In this document: piece after piece, positions 35,393 to 43,594 of the stretch
Layout of the letters: every line of letters starts with the position of its first letter
Numbering within the stretch: the first letter of the stretch is position 1
DNA from: UBA2365 sp964594045
Lineage (GTDB): Bacteria > Bacteroidota > Bacteroidia > Chitinophagales > Saprospiraceae
Direction: 5' to 3'
DNA length: 52,936 nucleotides
Assembly: GCA_964594045.1 (NCBI GenBank)
Contig: CAZQKR010000027.1
Location: 1 to 52,936 of the forward strand
Position numbers and translations under genes: made by a program
The notes under the pieces: generated by a model
Told to the model about the DNA's origin: nothing
Databases searched by the model: none
The model's input: only the letters and a program-made list of their open reading frames with translations

Positions 35393-36307
35393 CTATATGA
35401 GTTTTTCATAAAGTTCATCATCACACAGGTTTGCACTGCCTGTGAGTGCGGCATTTTCCTGAAGTTCAGAAATGATGACGCTGACGACCAGTCCCTGATG
35501 ATCGAATGAAGCGTGCAGAGCCGATTTAAAATAAGGGTATGATTGAGATATATTTCCACCTATGACCAGTGCCTGAGCATTGAAACTTTCCAGCCAGGGT
35601 CCTGTAAAATCGCCCAGATTTTTTCCGAATTGTGCAAAAATATCCTTTGCTGCAGCTTCGGTTTCGTATAAGTCAACCAATGTTTTTACTCCCTCGATTT
35701 CTTTTCCGGTTTTGGCAAGGCAGGTTTTCTGAAACCAGCGTGTGGAAAAGTGGTTGTCTGCATTGGAATCACCAAAAGGCAAATGCCAAAGGTAGCCGTC
35801 ATCAGATGCACCATCTTTCCCGGCAACAGGAAGATGGTTGTGTATGAAAGATGCGCCAAAACCCGTTCCGAGTGTGATGGCGAGGAATTTGCTGAATTTT
35901 GCGGCTTCACCCCGGAATGATTCCCCGATGGCGAAGCAGGTGGCATCGTTCAGAAAGCGGACCGGATAGCCTGCATCCAGGCCGAAATAGTGTTGAATAT
36001 GTGTTCTGACATTCACACCATTGAGGGCATCAAATTTTTGAACCCCTTCGAATCGGGCGATTCCCTCGGGGTAATCGAAAGGTCCCGGCATGGCAAAACC
36101 TATTCCTGCCAGATCTCTCAGATCATATTCGCTGGCTGAAAGGGAGATGGCTTTACACCACGCATCAAGTATAACTTCCCTGGAAGCATTGCTGTCCACG
36201 GGAACCCGAACCCTGGTTGCATCCAGTAAAATTTCATTTTCCAGGTCACACAGCTGGCAGGTGATGTGACTTCCTCCGATATCAGCGCCGATGGCTAGTT
36301 TTTTCAT
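35393..36307 (-). CDS. ROK family sugar kinase
   Basis: A 304-residue kinase. The ATP loop is 'GADIGGSHI' (8-16), the sugar pocket carries 'FLNDATCFAIGE', and 'LGTGFGASFI' is the second phosphate segment. The ROK zinc motif (CxCGxxGCxE) is absent; in its place is 'DNHFSTRWFQKTC', a variant seen in a subgroup of Bacteroidota ROK kinases. It is expected to phosphorylate glucose, mannose or a similar hexose in the cytoplasm. As the first gene before the transporter and manA it fits a mannokinase role, which is inference. A -7 element lies about 130 bases upstream. Confidence 0.88.
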   Translation of the reverse strand: MKKLAIGADIGGSHITCQLCDLENEILLDATRVRVPVDSNASREVILDAWCKAISLSASEYDLRDLAGIGFAMPGPFDYPEGIARFEGVQKFDALNGVNVRTHIQHYFGLDAGYPVRFLNDATCFAIGESFRGEAAKFSKFLAITLGTGFGASFIHNHLPVAGKDGASDDGYLWHLPFGDSNADNHFSTRWFQKTCLAKTGKEIEGVKTLVDLYETEAAAKDIFAQFGKNLGDFTGPWLESFNAQALVIGGNISQSYPYFKSALHASFDHQGLVVSVIISELQENAALTGSANLCDDELYEKLI

Positions 36308-36726
36308 AGATTAATTAAGTATATGAATATCAATATTTTATCACATAAAAAAATTAGCAAAAAAATAAAAGGAGCTTTATTCATGCGATGAATAGCCTGA
36401 TAAAAATCATACATTCTTATAAGCTATACTTGTAGTGAACAAATATAGCAATTCAACCTAATAATAAATATGAAATGTGAGAATTAAAACCGTACTTTTC
36501 GTGAGGAAAACTTCATGAATGTTAGATTATCATCAAAAAAAGAAATTTTGGATGGCTATGTAAGGGCATCTATAATTTGTCTCAAAAGGTATTTAATTCT
36601 TAAACAATCATTTCTACCTACTCAATTCCAGAAATTAGAAAGCTTGCCTGAAAAAGGAAGTAAAAAAAACAACCTTGTTATTGGTCCATACCTTACTTTG
36701 TAAACCTTTCGGCGAGATTTATGCTA
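36308..36726. other. Intergenic stretch with the promoter of the sugar operon
   Basis: About 420 AT-rich bases between the S9 peptidase gene and the ROK gene, both on the minus strand. It holds the -7 element at 36440-36447. A 62-codon open frame on the plus strand (36515-36703) has no recognisable features and is not accepted as a gene. Confidence 0.5.
36440..36447 (-). promoter_or_regulatory. Bacteroidota -7 element for the ROK-MFS-manA-GH38 operon
   Basis: Reads TATATTTG on the minus strand, a full match. The leader would be about 125 bases. No standard -33 TTTG is seen at the right spacing. Confidence 0.45.
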
Positions 36727-38760
36727 TTAATTGTTTTTCAAATACCGCTCAAACCAGTCATGCAATTCCTTATACCAGTAGATCGAATTCTGAGGTTTCA
36801 GTATCCAGTGGTTTTCATCCGGAAAATACACCAACCTTGCGTCAAGACCCATTCCCTTATATATCCCGTACACTAAAAAAGCGTGAGCCACGGGTACCCT
36901 GTAGTCCAGCTCGCCATGCATGATCAGCATGGGTGATTTGAAATTGTGAGCAAATTGAGAAGGATTATTCCTGTGCAGAACATCAAAATCCTTCCAGGGT
37001 GTCCCACCGTACTGATACTCCCGATTGCCTGCATAATCTGATGCAAATTGCAGATGCAGATCATAGACACCGGCATGGTTCACCAATGCAGAAAATCTGT
37101 CTGTATGGCCTGCGATCCAGCTGACCATATATCCACCGTAACTGCCACCTGCTGCGGCCATTCTTTTTTCATCGATGAATCCCTTTGCCAGCATATGATC
37201 TGTTGCCTTCATGATGTCTTCGAAAGGTTTTGGCGCATGGTCTCCATGAATAGACATCGCAAATTCCTGCCCGAAACTGGTTGAACCATGAAAATTCGGA
37301 GTGATCACCACATAACCCGGGGCTGCAAACAGATGGGCATTCCAGCGGTAGTGCCAGTTGTCTCCAAATGTACCATGAGGTCCTCCATGGATCATCACCA
37401 CGAGCGGATATTTTTTTGCCGGATCAAAATCAGGAGGATAGACTGCAAACATTTGAACATCAGCATTATTGGCTCCTTTGAAAGTGATGTTCTCCACTTT
37501 ACCAAAATTCAGCCTGGCAAGGAGATCCTTGTTGACATCAGTCAATTGACGCAGATTTTTTCCATCTGTCTGAACTGTATAAATATCAGCTGGTTTGTTC
37601 AGATTGTTGTGTGTGAAAAGCAATGTATTCGAATTCAAAATGCGCAGATTGCCATTAGTCCCGGAAGTGAAAACCGGAGTGTGCTTTCCTCCTGCTGCCG
37701 GAATGGAAAACAAGGCATTACCGGCATTCAGTTCAGCTCCGAAAAAAATGGTTTTTCCATCGGCAGACCATTGCCAGGATTCACATGAGAGATCGATGTT
37801 TTCGGTGATATTCCTACTTTCAGCCCTGGAAAGATCATAAATGGCCATTCTGACTTTATCGGCATAAAAATGATAAATAGATTGTTTTCCATAGAGGATG
37901 CTTTTGCCGTCAGGGCTAAAAACCGGATTTGAATCTGAAGCTTTATTTTCCGTAGTAATATTGACCATTTTCCCCGAGCCATCGGTATTCAGCAGGAAAA
38001 TGTCCTCATTTACCTGCTCAAATGGTGGTGGAGTGCTGTTCATACTCAATGCGATCATCTTGCCATCCGGTGAAATGTCATACGAGGCACCGCCCATCAT
38101 ATTGAAATAATTGTTGGTTTGCGGCATCAGGTCCGTCACTTTTTTTGAAGCCAGATCAACCGAAAACAACCTGGAATAGAATCCGTCCGTCAGCCATCTG
38201 TCCCAGTATCTGTACATGACATTCTCTGTGGTTTTAGCCGTAACCTTGGACTTTTTCTTTTCCTCGATCATGTTTTTCAGCTTGGCAAAATCACCCTCGT
38301 ATTCAGGTAATACATTGGCACCGAAAGCGATCTGCTTACCATCAGGAAACCATTTCAGACTGAAAACCGCTACAGGCAGATCGGTCACTTTTTGAGCCTC
38401 ACCACCACTTAGCGACAAGATATAAACCTGTCCCGGACCATCCTGCCTCTTTGAAATGAATGCAATGCTTTTACCATCAGGGCTCCACACAGGACTGCCC
38501 TCTTTTCCGGTGAAGGTCAACTGGCGTTGTTCACCCGTTTTTATATCCAGCAAAAAGATGTCAGTTAAACCTTTATCTTCTTCAATGTTGTAGCTGGTTT
38601 GTGTGAAGACAGCTTTTTGCCCGTCTGGCGAAACTTCAACTGAAGCAACGCGCTTCATTTGCCACAGATGTGTTGAATTAAATATCTCAGTCTGGGCACA
38701 CAAATGATTTTGAGAAGCTGTTATTACAAAAGCAAACACAATTATTAGCAATCGATACAT
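36727..38760 (-). CDS. S9 family peptidase (prolyl-oligopeptidase/dipeptidyl-peptidase type)
   Basis: A 677-residue secreted serine peptidase with a signal peptide ending at LCAQ. The N-terminal ~400 residues are a beta-propeller with TolB/WD40-like repeats ('VWSPDGKSIAF', 'KWFPDGKQIAFG', 'VFSPDGKSILYG'). The C-terminal alpha/beta-hydrolase holds the nucleophile Ser540 in 'GGSYGGYM', the Asp in 'HGELDYRVPV' and the His in 'DENHWIL'. It should release dipeptides or cut short peptides in the periplasm. The ATG at 38758-38760 is preferred to the TTG two codons earlier. It is not obviously part of an operon. Confidence 0.93.
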   Translation of the reverse strand: MYRLLIIVFAFVITASQNHLCAQTEIFNSTHLWQMKRVASVEVSPDGQKAVFTQTSYNIEEDKGLTDIFLLDIKTGEQRQLTFTGKEGSPVWSPDGKSIAFISKRQDGPGQVYILSLSGGEAQKVTDLPVAVFSLKWFPDGKQIAFGANVLPEYEGDFAKLKNMIEEKKKSKVTAKTTENVMYRYWDRWLTDGFYSRLFSVDLASKKVTDLMPQTNNYFNMMGGASYDISPDGKMIALSMNSTPPPFEQVNEDIFLLNTDGSGKMVNITTENKASDSNPVFSPDGKSILYGKQSIYHFYADKVRMAIYDLSRAESRNITENIDLSCESWQWSADGKTIFFGAELNAGNALFSIPAAGGKHTPVFTSGTNGNLRILNSNTLLFTHNNLNKPADIYTVQTDGKNLRQLTDVNKDLLARLNFGKVENITFKGANNADVQMFAVYPPDFDPAKKYPLVVMIHGGPHGTFGDNWHYRWNAHLFAAPGYVVITPNFHGSTSFGQEFAMSIHGDHAPKPFEDIMKATDHMLAKGFIDEKRMAAAGGSYGGYMVSWIAGHTDRFSALVNHAGVYDLHLQFASDYAGNREYQYGGTPWKDFDVLHRNNPSQFAHNFKSPMLIMHGELDYRVPVAHAFLVYGIYKGMGLDARLVYFPDENHWILKPQNSIYWYKELHDWFERYLKNN

Positions 38761-38872
38761 GGTCAATGGTTATTTTTTTAAACAAAAACAGTTTTGCACG
38801 ATACTTGTTTCAAATCCGTCAGGAATATTTGATATAAAGGATCATTTTTTTATTTCACCAAATTATTCATAA

Positions 38873-41800
38873 TCAATACTTAATAAACTTGCCAGACCAC
38901 AACCCGGATTTATCGGCATAGTATAATGTATATTGGCCTGATGGCAGTTCTCTTAGATCAATCAATGATGATTTTTCGTATTGGTTAATGAAGATCACCT
39001 CAAATTTTTGCCCCAGCAAATTATAAAGACTTAATATACCACTCCTCATGTCCATTTGGGGGTTGGTAATAGTCAGATATCCTGATGTTGGATTGGGAAA
39101 TAAAGTCAATATTTTATCGGATCCTGTTTCATTCACTTCAGAAGGGATCACATGAATGATATTGGAGGTATCTGAAACACAACCTTCGAGCGTCACGATT
39201 GTAAAATAATTTGCTGTTTTACCCGGAACATGGTTTTGCCCGGTCGCGCCGTCGATCGGGCCATTCTGATCATGCCATTGGTTTCCTTCCGGAGCGTTGG
39301 AACTCAGTATTTCCGTGCCGGAATCGAAGCTGATCACCGGAGTGGAAGGGATCGGATTAACGGAAACTTCAAGAGAAAGCGGCTCGCTGACACCGCATTG
39401 ATTTTCAGTTGAGAGAACGATGATTCCGCCCGTCTGCCCTGCCATCACAGTAACCGTTGAGGTATCCGGATTGCCCTGTATTTCCCAGCCTTCAGGGAAC
39501 TGCCAGTGGAAATTTATATCCTCATACCAGTTTACCTCATAAACCTGATTGGATTTCTCACAAACCGTACTCTCTCCAGTCAATAGCCATGGTATTGCCG
39601 GTACATCCAGAACCCGGATCTCCATGGGTGCAGAAACCGCTTCCTTTTCTTCATTGCAGTTGGTCGCTATACAGCGGAAACGGTAGATCCCGGGAGTGAT
39701 CAGGCCCGAAATAAGCAGGTTAGCACTGTCCGGATTGGTATAGACCGCGCCGTAGGGTATATTTGGTCCGACATCATTCCAGTCTGCACCCTGCTGAAAC
39801 TGCCAGTTGAATACAAAAGGTGATTTTCCTGAGGCTGTCACAGTCAGGTTAATTGTATCCCGGCCGGTGCACATGTTCTTGTCTTCAGTCTGACTGGTCA
39901 AAACAACAGGTGTACAAGCTTCAACAATATGTACGGAATAGTCTTCCACTTCGCCGAATGCTGAATCATCGCAGGAGTTCGTGTTGGCTCCCTGGTTGGT
40001 ATTATGCAAACGGATCCTCAACCTGGCAAATCCCGGAACTGCATGATTAGGTATCTTGATGGTTCCGGAAAATGGTCCGTCACTTTTGGGTGACAGATAT
40101 ACCCTTTCTCCCGGGTTGGTGAAATTTCCATTTTGATTCCAGTCTATCCACATCACAATCTGGTCAGCATTGGTACCTTCTCCTATCGCAACGGTAAAAG
40201 GATAGGTCTGACCTATTTCTACCTTAGTTGAAATATAAGCATAGTCGGAGTATTGTGATCTTGCACTACTGTGATCAATCGTATTAAAACTCACTTTCTT
40301 GATATACTCATAGTTGGATGACTGAGCGCCTGCCATGCAAAAATCAATCACTTTAACTTCCAGTTCCCGTGGAATGCCTGCTCCGCAATCGTTGAACGGG
40401 GTGGCAATGACTTTACCGTTTTTGGCACCAACTCTTACTTTTACAACATGGCTACCCTGGCCTGAAATCAGTGCCCAGTCATCCGGGAAAGACCATTGAT
40501 AATGATGTCCTTCAGCAGGTTTCACGGAGTACTCATAGGTACTGCCGGATCCCGGGGCAACAGGCCCGGTGACAGCAGCAGGGGTTGCAGGAAGATCTCC
40601 AGGGGGATTGACAGTAAATACCGCCGGTTCGGAAAAAACTACATTTTCTCCCTCACAATTGGATATCATGCATCTGTAAGTATAACTTCCTTCGACCGAA
40701 ATCTGTTCAATCATCAGATTTGATGAATTCTGTCCATGATAAACTGCACCTGCAGGAATTCCATCCACAATATTTGTCCATTCAATTCCATTCAAATACT
40801 GCCATTGGAAAGATACGGGTTGGGTTCCTATGTATTTCAGGGAAATCAGCCCGCCGGAATTATTCACGCATGTTGATTGGTTTTCAGGATTTTTCTGAAT
40901 CACAACACCATAACACCCGGTATCCGTGATATTGACCAGATAATCATGAACAGTACCATGCATGGATTCTCCGCAGGGATTTTCGTTAGCACCTTCGCTG
41001 GTGACATGCAGGCGTATCCTCATTCTTTTAAGTCCGGGGCTGATCCCGGGTGGTGTAACTATTTGAACAAGGTACTCAGCTGCATTTCCCACTTCAGAAA
41101 CAAATACTTCTTCGCCCTCTTCATCAAACTGACCATTTCCATTCCAGTCAATCCACACCAATAGCTGGTTTGACCAATAAGGGTTAGCGATCTGAACAAG
41201 CAATTCTTCGGTCTCTTCAGGGATAAGATCCGTGGAACAATGTGTGAAATCGATGTATGGCAAATCGCTGCCCTCCTGATCTATGGTACCAATTTTTACA
41301 TTGGAAATATGATAAAAGGCGTTTTCACCTCTTGCTGAACAAAATTGCATGGTGTTGTTATCCCTGTATTTTGAGGCAAAATGCTTGATATGCTTCAGTG
41401 TTCTGGCATTATCGCCATCTGCAGGATCACCTGTTGGAGTGCCGACGTATTGAATCAGCGGATCTGAAAAATAGGGTACACCAATATGATTAAAACCATC
41501 TTCAAAATATTCCCCGCTGGTATATGTCATCAAATCACAATACCTGGTACCATTGGTTCCAGTCCACCGCCAGCCTGCAGACCAGGTGTTTTCAGGCCAG
41601 TTGTTCCAATATGTTGGTCCGGGTTGTGTCAACTGGGATTTATGGTGATGGGCACCCATATTGTGCCCGATCTCGTGAATCACTGTGGTCGTCCATCCGG
41701 CCTGCTGAACCCTGGCCAGGCAAAAAGCTCTCCTTGGATCACCGAATTTATTTGTCAGCAGCCATCCCAGGCCGCCTGTATCTTCAGTGAGGGTAAGGAA

Positions 41801-42718
41801 AACCACAAAATCCGCAGCATATTGATCTCTCCATTCATGAACAAGCTCCATAACTCCGTTTCCTTCGGTGATGTTGGTAAGATCAGCATTCGGGTTTTCT
41901 TCCGTATAATCCACTTCTGCAGAATGAACAAGATTGAACTGTATGAACATATTATTGTTCGTTGTGGCAAGATTTGCTCTTGAAATGGCATATGCAATGA
42001 TACTATTGATGCTGCCGTTGTTTGAGTAAACCCAGTTTTTTGCAGCAGGCGTATAGACAAACATTACGTCCAACACTGCTTCATCATTTTCGCTTAAACA
42101 TCCCTGGCCGGAGTTTGGGGCTTTTTTGCTTTCTTTTTGGCGAAAATCGGACGGATCTTCAATCGTTTTTTCCTGACCCTGAAGTCCATCTTCATTTATC
42201 GGGCCAGACTGATCTTTAAAAATCAATGGGTCACTGCCTTCGATATAGTCCAGGCGTGTTTCATTGAGGCGCAGTAAATAATTTTGCCTGGTGTCCGGAT
42301 GAATGCGGGTGATGTATTTCTGATTGAGTTCAGGAATGTCCGCTGAAAAAGATTCATACTGATCTTCCACAGTGATAAAACAAAATGCATAATCAAAATT
42401 TTCCAATTTTCCTACTATGGACAAGACCCCGTTGACATCCAGGACTAAAGATTGAATGACAGCTTTATACTGCTCATTATCAAATAGATCAAAGGTCAAT
42501 ACATCACCCAATTGCAGGAATGACTTTTTCCGTATATCCTGATTCAATGCAAAGGGCCTGGCGGCCAGGATTGCAATGCCAAAATCATGATCATTTTCAC
42601 GATAACTCGTACTTGCTGACCGTGCTTCAATGGAATGTTCCAGGGGCAAAGTTTTGAACTGAGCGAACAATGCCTGCTGGGCAACTAAAAGGGCAAATAA
42701 CAACCAAAATCTTAACAT
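38873..42718 (-). CDS. T9SS-sorted M12-type metalloprotease with tandem GEVED/Ig/PKD-like modules
   Basis: A 1281-residue secreted protease. After a signal peptide (LFAQ) comes a prodomain (~20-200), then a reprolysin-like zinc domain with HEIGHNMGAHH (His348, Glu349, His352, His358). The rest is modular: GEVED (~500-620), Ig-like, PKD-like, then GEVED, Ig-like and PKD-like again, then a short beta segment and a type A T9SS sorting domain starting LFPNPTSG. Both GEVED units keep 'WIDWN-x-NG' and the 'RIRLH...GANxNxC' end. The ATG at 42716-42718 gives the cleanest signal peptide; the frame is open to 42760. It should act outside the cell. A -7 element lies 40 bases upstream. Confidence 0.92.
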   Translation of the reverse strand: MLRFWLLFALLVAQQALFAQFKTLPLEHSIEARSASTSYRENDHDFGIAILAARPFALNQDIRKKSFLQLGDVLTFDLFDNEQYKAVIQSLVLDVNGVLSIVGKLENFDYAFCFITVEDQYESFSADIPELNQKYITRIHPDTRQNYLLRLNETRLDYIEGSDPLIFKDQSGPINEDGLQGQEKTIEDPSDFRQKESKKAPNSGQGCLSENDEAVLDVMFVYTPAAKNWVYSNNGSINSIIAYAISRANLATTNNNMFIQFNLVHSAEVDYTEENPNADLTNITEGNGVMELVHEWRDQYAADFVVFLTLTEDTGGLGWLLTNKFGDPRRAFCLARVQQAGWTTTVIHEIGHNMGAHHHKSQLTQPGPTYWNNWPENTWSAGWRWTGTNGTRYCDLMTYTSGEYFEDGFNHIGVPYFSDPLIQYVGTPTGDPADGDNARTLKHIKHFASKYRDNNTMQFCSARGENAFYHISNVKIGTIDQEGSDLPYIDFTHCSTDLIPEETEELLVQIANPYWSNQLLVWIDWNGNGQFDEEGEEVFVSEVGNAAEYLVQIVTPPGISPGLKRMRIRLHVTSEGANENPCGESMHGTVHDYLVNITDTGCYGVVIQKNPENQSTCVNNSGGLISLKYIGTQPVSFQWQYLNGIEWTNIVDGIPAGAVYHGQNSSNLMIEQISVEGSYTYRCMISNCEGENVVFSEPAVFTVNPPGDLPATPAAVTGPVAPGSGSTYEYSVKPAEGHHYQWSFPDDWALISGQGSHVVKVRVGAKNGKVIATPFNDCGAGIPRELEVKVIDFCMAGAQSSNYEYIKKVSFNTIDHSSARSQYSDYAYISTKVEIGQTYPFTVAIGEGTNADQIVMWIDWNQNGNFTNPGERVYLSPKSDGPFSGTIKIPNHAVPGFARLRIRLHNTNQGANTNSCDDSAFGEVEDYSVHIVEACTPVVLTSQTEDKNMCTGRDTINLTVTASGKSPFVFNWQFQQGADWNDVGPNIPYGAVYTNPDSANLLISGLITPGIYRFRCIATNCNEEKEAVSAPMEIRVLDVPAIPWLLTGESTVCEKSNQVYEVNWYEDINFHWQFPEGWEIQGNPDTSTVTVMAGQTGGIIVLSTENQCGVSEPLSLEVSVNPIPSTPVISFDSGTEILSSNAPEGNQWHDQNGPIDGATGQNHVPGKTANYFTIVTLEGCVSDTSNIIHVIPSEVNETGSDKILTLFPNPTSGYLTITNPQMDMRSGILSLYNLLGQKFEVIFINQYEKSSLIDLRELPSGQYTLYYADKSGLWSGKFIKY

Positions 42719-42757
42719 AAATAATTTTTTTTGACTATCAGGATGTCTGATATGCAA

Positions 42758-42765
42758 CAAAAATA
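42758..42765 (-). promoter_or_regulatory. Candidate -7 element for the metalloprotease gene
   Basis: Reads TATTTTTG on the minus strand. It predicts a leader of about 34 bases before the ATG at 42718 and would lie beyond the more distant ATG at 42760, which supports the shorter start. Confidence 0.4.
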
Positions 42766-42994
42766 AAAAAAAATCATTTTTTGAGCCTGAAATATACCTC
42801 CCCGATGATCAAAAAACGGATTATTGTTGATCGCCAGGTTTGATCCGTGACATTTCGAAGTTTAAATGAAGTAAAAAGCGGTAGGTAATTATGCTGTTCG
42901 AGGGCAGTTCTGCGTGTATCCAAAGAAAAAACGTAATCTACTGCCAAATGAAAAAAAACAAGGTGGATAAATTTGGTCAGGTTGTTTTGCAGGT

Positions 42995-43465
42995 TTATGT
43001 TCTGTTTGGGTCAAACGGAAGTGAAGAATGATGCAGATCAATTTTAAGTTCTCCATGATGCAGCCTGTAGCCAAAGGTATATTCGACCTTCACCTGATTC
43101 TTGTTTTCATCGGTAAAATAATAATTTCCCATCGCGATCGCCCTGTTTTGCTCGAGGATAAAATTGGCATTGACAAATGCAACCTTGGTCCAGGGTTGCA
43201 ATGCAAATCCATGATCTTCCGGGAGCGCACAGTACTGAGGAGCAATAAAATAAGACAAGGCTTTGATCTTAGTTGGCCTGAATTGCTCATCATGGCATTT
43301 TGTGGGTTTGAACAGCACCTCACCCAGGTCAAAAGCATATAATTTGTCCAGAAAATCATTGGTGAATTGCTCGCATTTCAGGCTATTGTGTTTCAAAGAA
43401 CCTATCATAACTATACCATCCGCCCATTTTTGCTGAGCCTCCAAAACCTGTGCTTTTGTGATCAT
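42995..43465 (-). CDS. Probable iota-class carbonic anhydrase
   Basis: A 156-residue protein of the DUF4440/CaMKII-association-type fold. It matches the family sometimes labelled phosphoribosyl-AMP cyclohydrolase and now known to include iota carbonic anhydrases: 'EAQQKWADGIV' at the start, 'VLFKPTK', 'FRPTKIKALSYF', 'PEDHGFALQPWTKV', 'AIAMGNYYFTD' (110-119), 'VKVEYTFGY' and the hallmark HHSSLP (145-150). Such enzymes hydrate CO2, some without any metal. Unlike many members it has no signal peptide with the ATG at 43463-43465, so it should be cytoplasmic. The frame is open to 43558, but a -7 element at 43495-43502 supports the shorter start. No bicarbonate transporter is adjacent. The assignment rests on recalled motifs. 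Confidence 0.75.
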   Translation of the reverse strand: MITKAQVLEAQQKWADGIVMIGSLKHNSLKCEQFTNDFLDKLYAFDLGEVLFKPTKCHDEQFRPTKIKALSYFIAPQYCALPEDHGFALQPWTKVAFVNANFILEQNRAIAMGNYYFTDENKNQVKVEYTFGYRLHHGELKIDLHHSSLPFDPNRT

Positions 43466-43494
43466 ATTGATAAAATTATACTTTTTACTTACGC

Positions 43495-43502
43495 CAAAAT
43501 TA
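43495..43502 (-). promoter_or_regulatory. Bacteroidota -7 element for the iota carbonic anhydrase gene
   Basis: Reads TAATTTTG on the minus strand, a full consensus match, with transcription expected near 43489. That start lies inside the longer open frame and favours translation from 43465. Confidence 0.45.
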
Positions 43503-43594
43503 CCATCAGTTGAGCATATTTTCTGTCTTATCCGGCATTTTTTGTGCGAGAAGCACATTTTTCTTTGGGTGAAATGTCCCTTCGATCATAAGGA

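Noticed and set aside
20420..36307. A classical SusC/SusD polysaccharide utilisation locus
   Set aside because: No TonB-dependent receptor, SusD-like lipoprotein, hybrid two-component or AraC/LacI regulator is encoded in the window.
36515..36703. A 62-codon plus-strand frame in the gap before the ROK gene
   Set aside because: It has an AGGAAA stretch upstream but no recognisable domain, signal or conserved character, and lies in AT-rich DNA where chance frames are common.
43466..43558. N-terminal extension of the iota carbonic anhydrase
   Set aside because: The extra residues do not form a signal peptide, and a -7 element lies within them.
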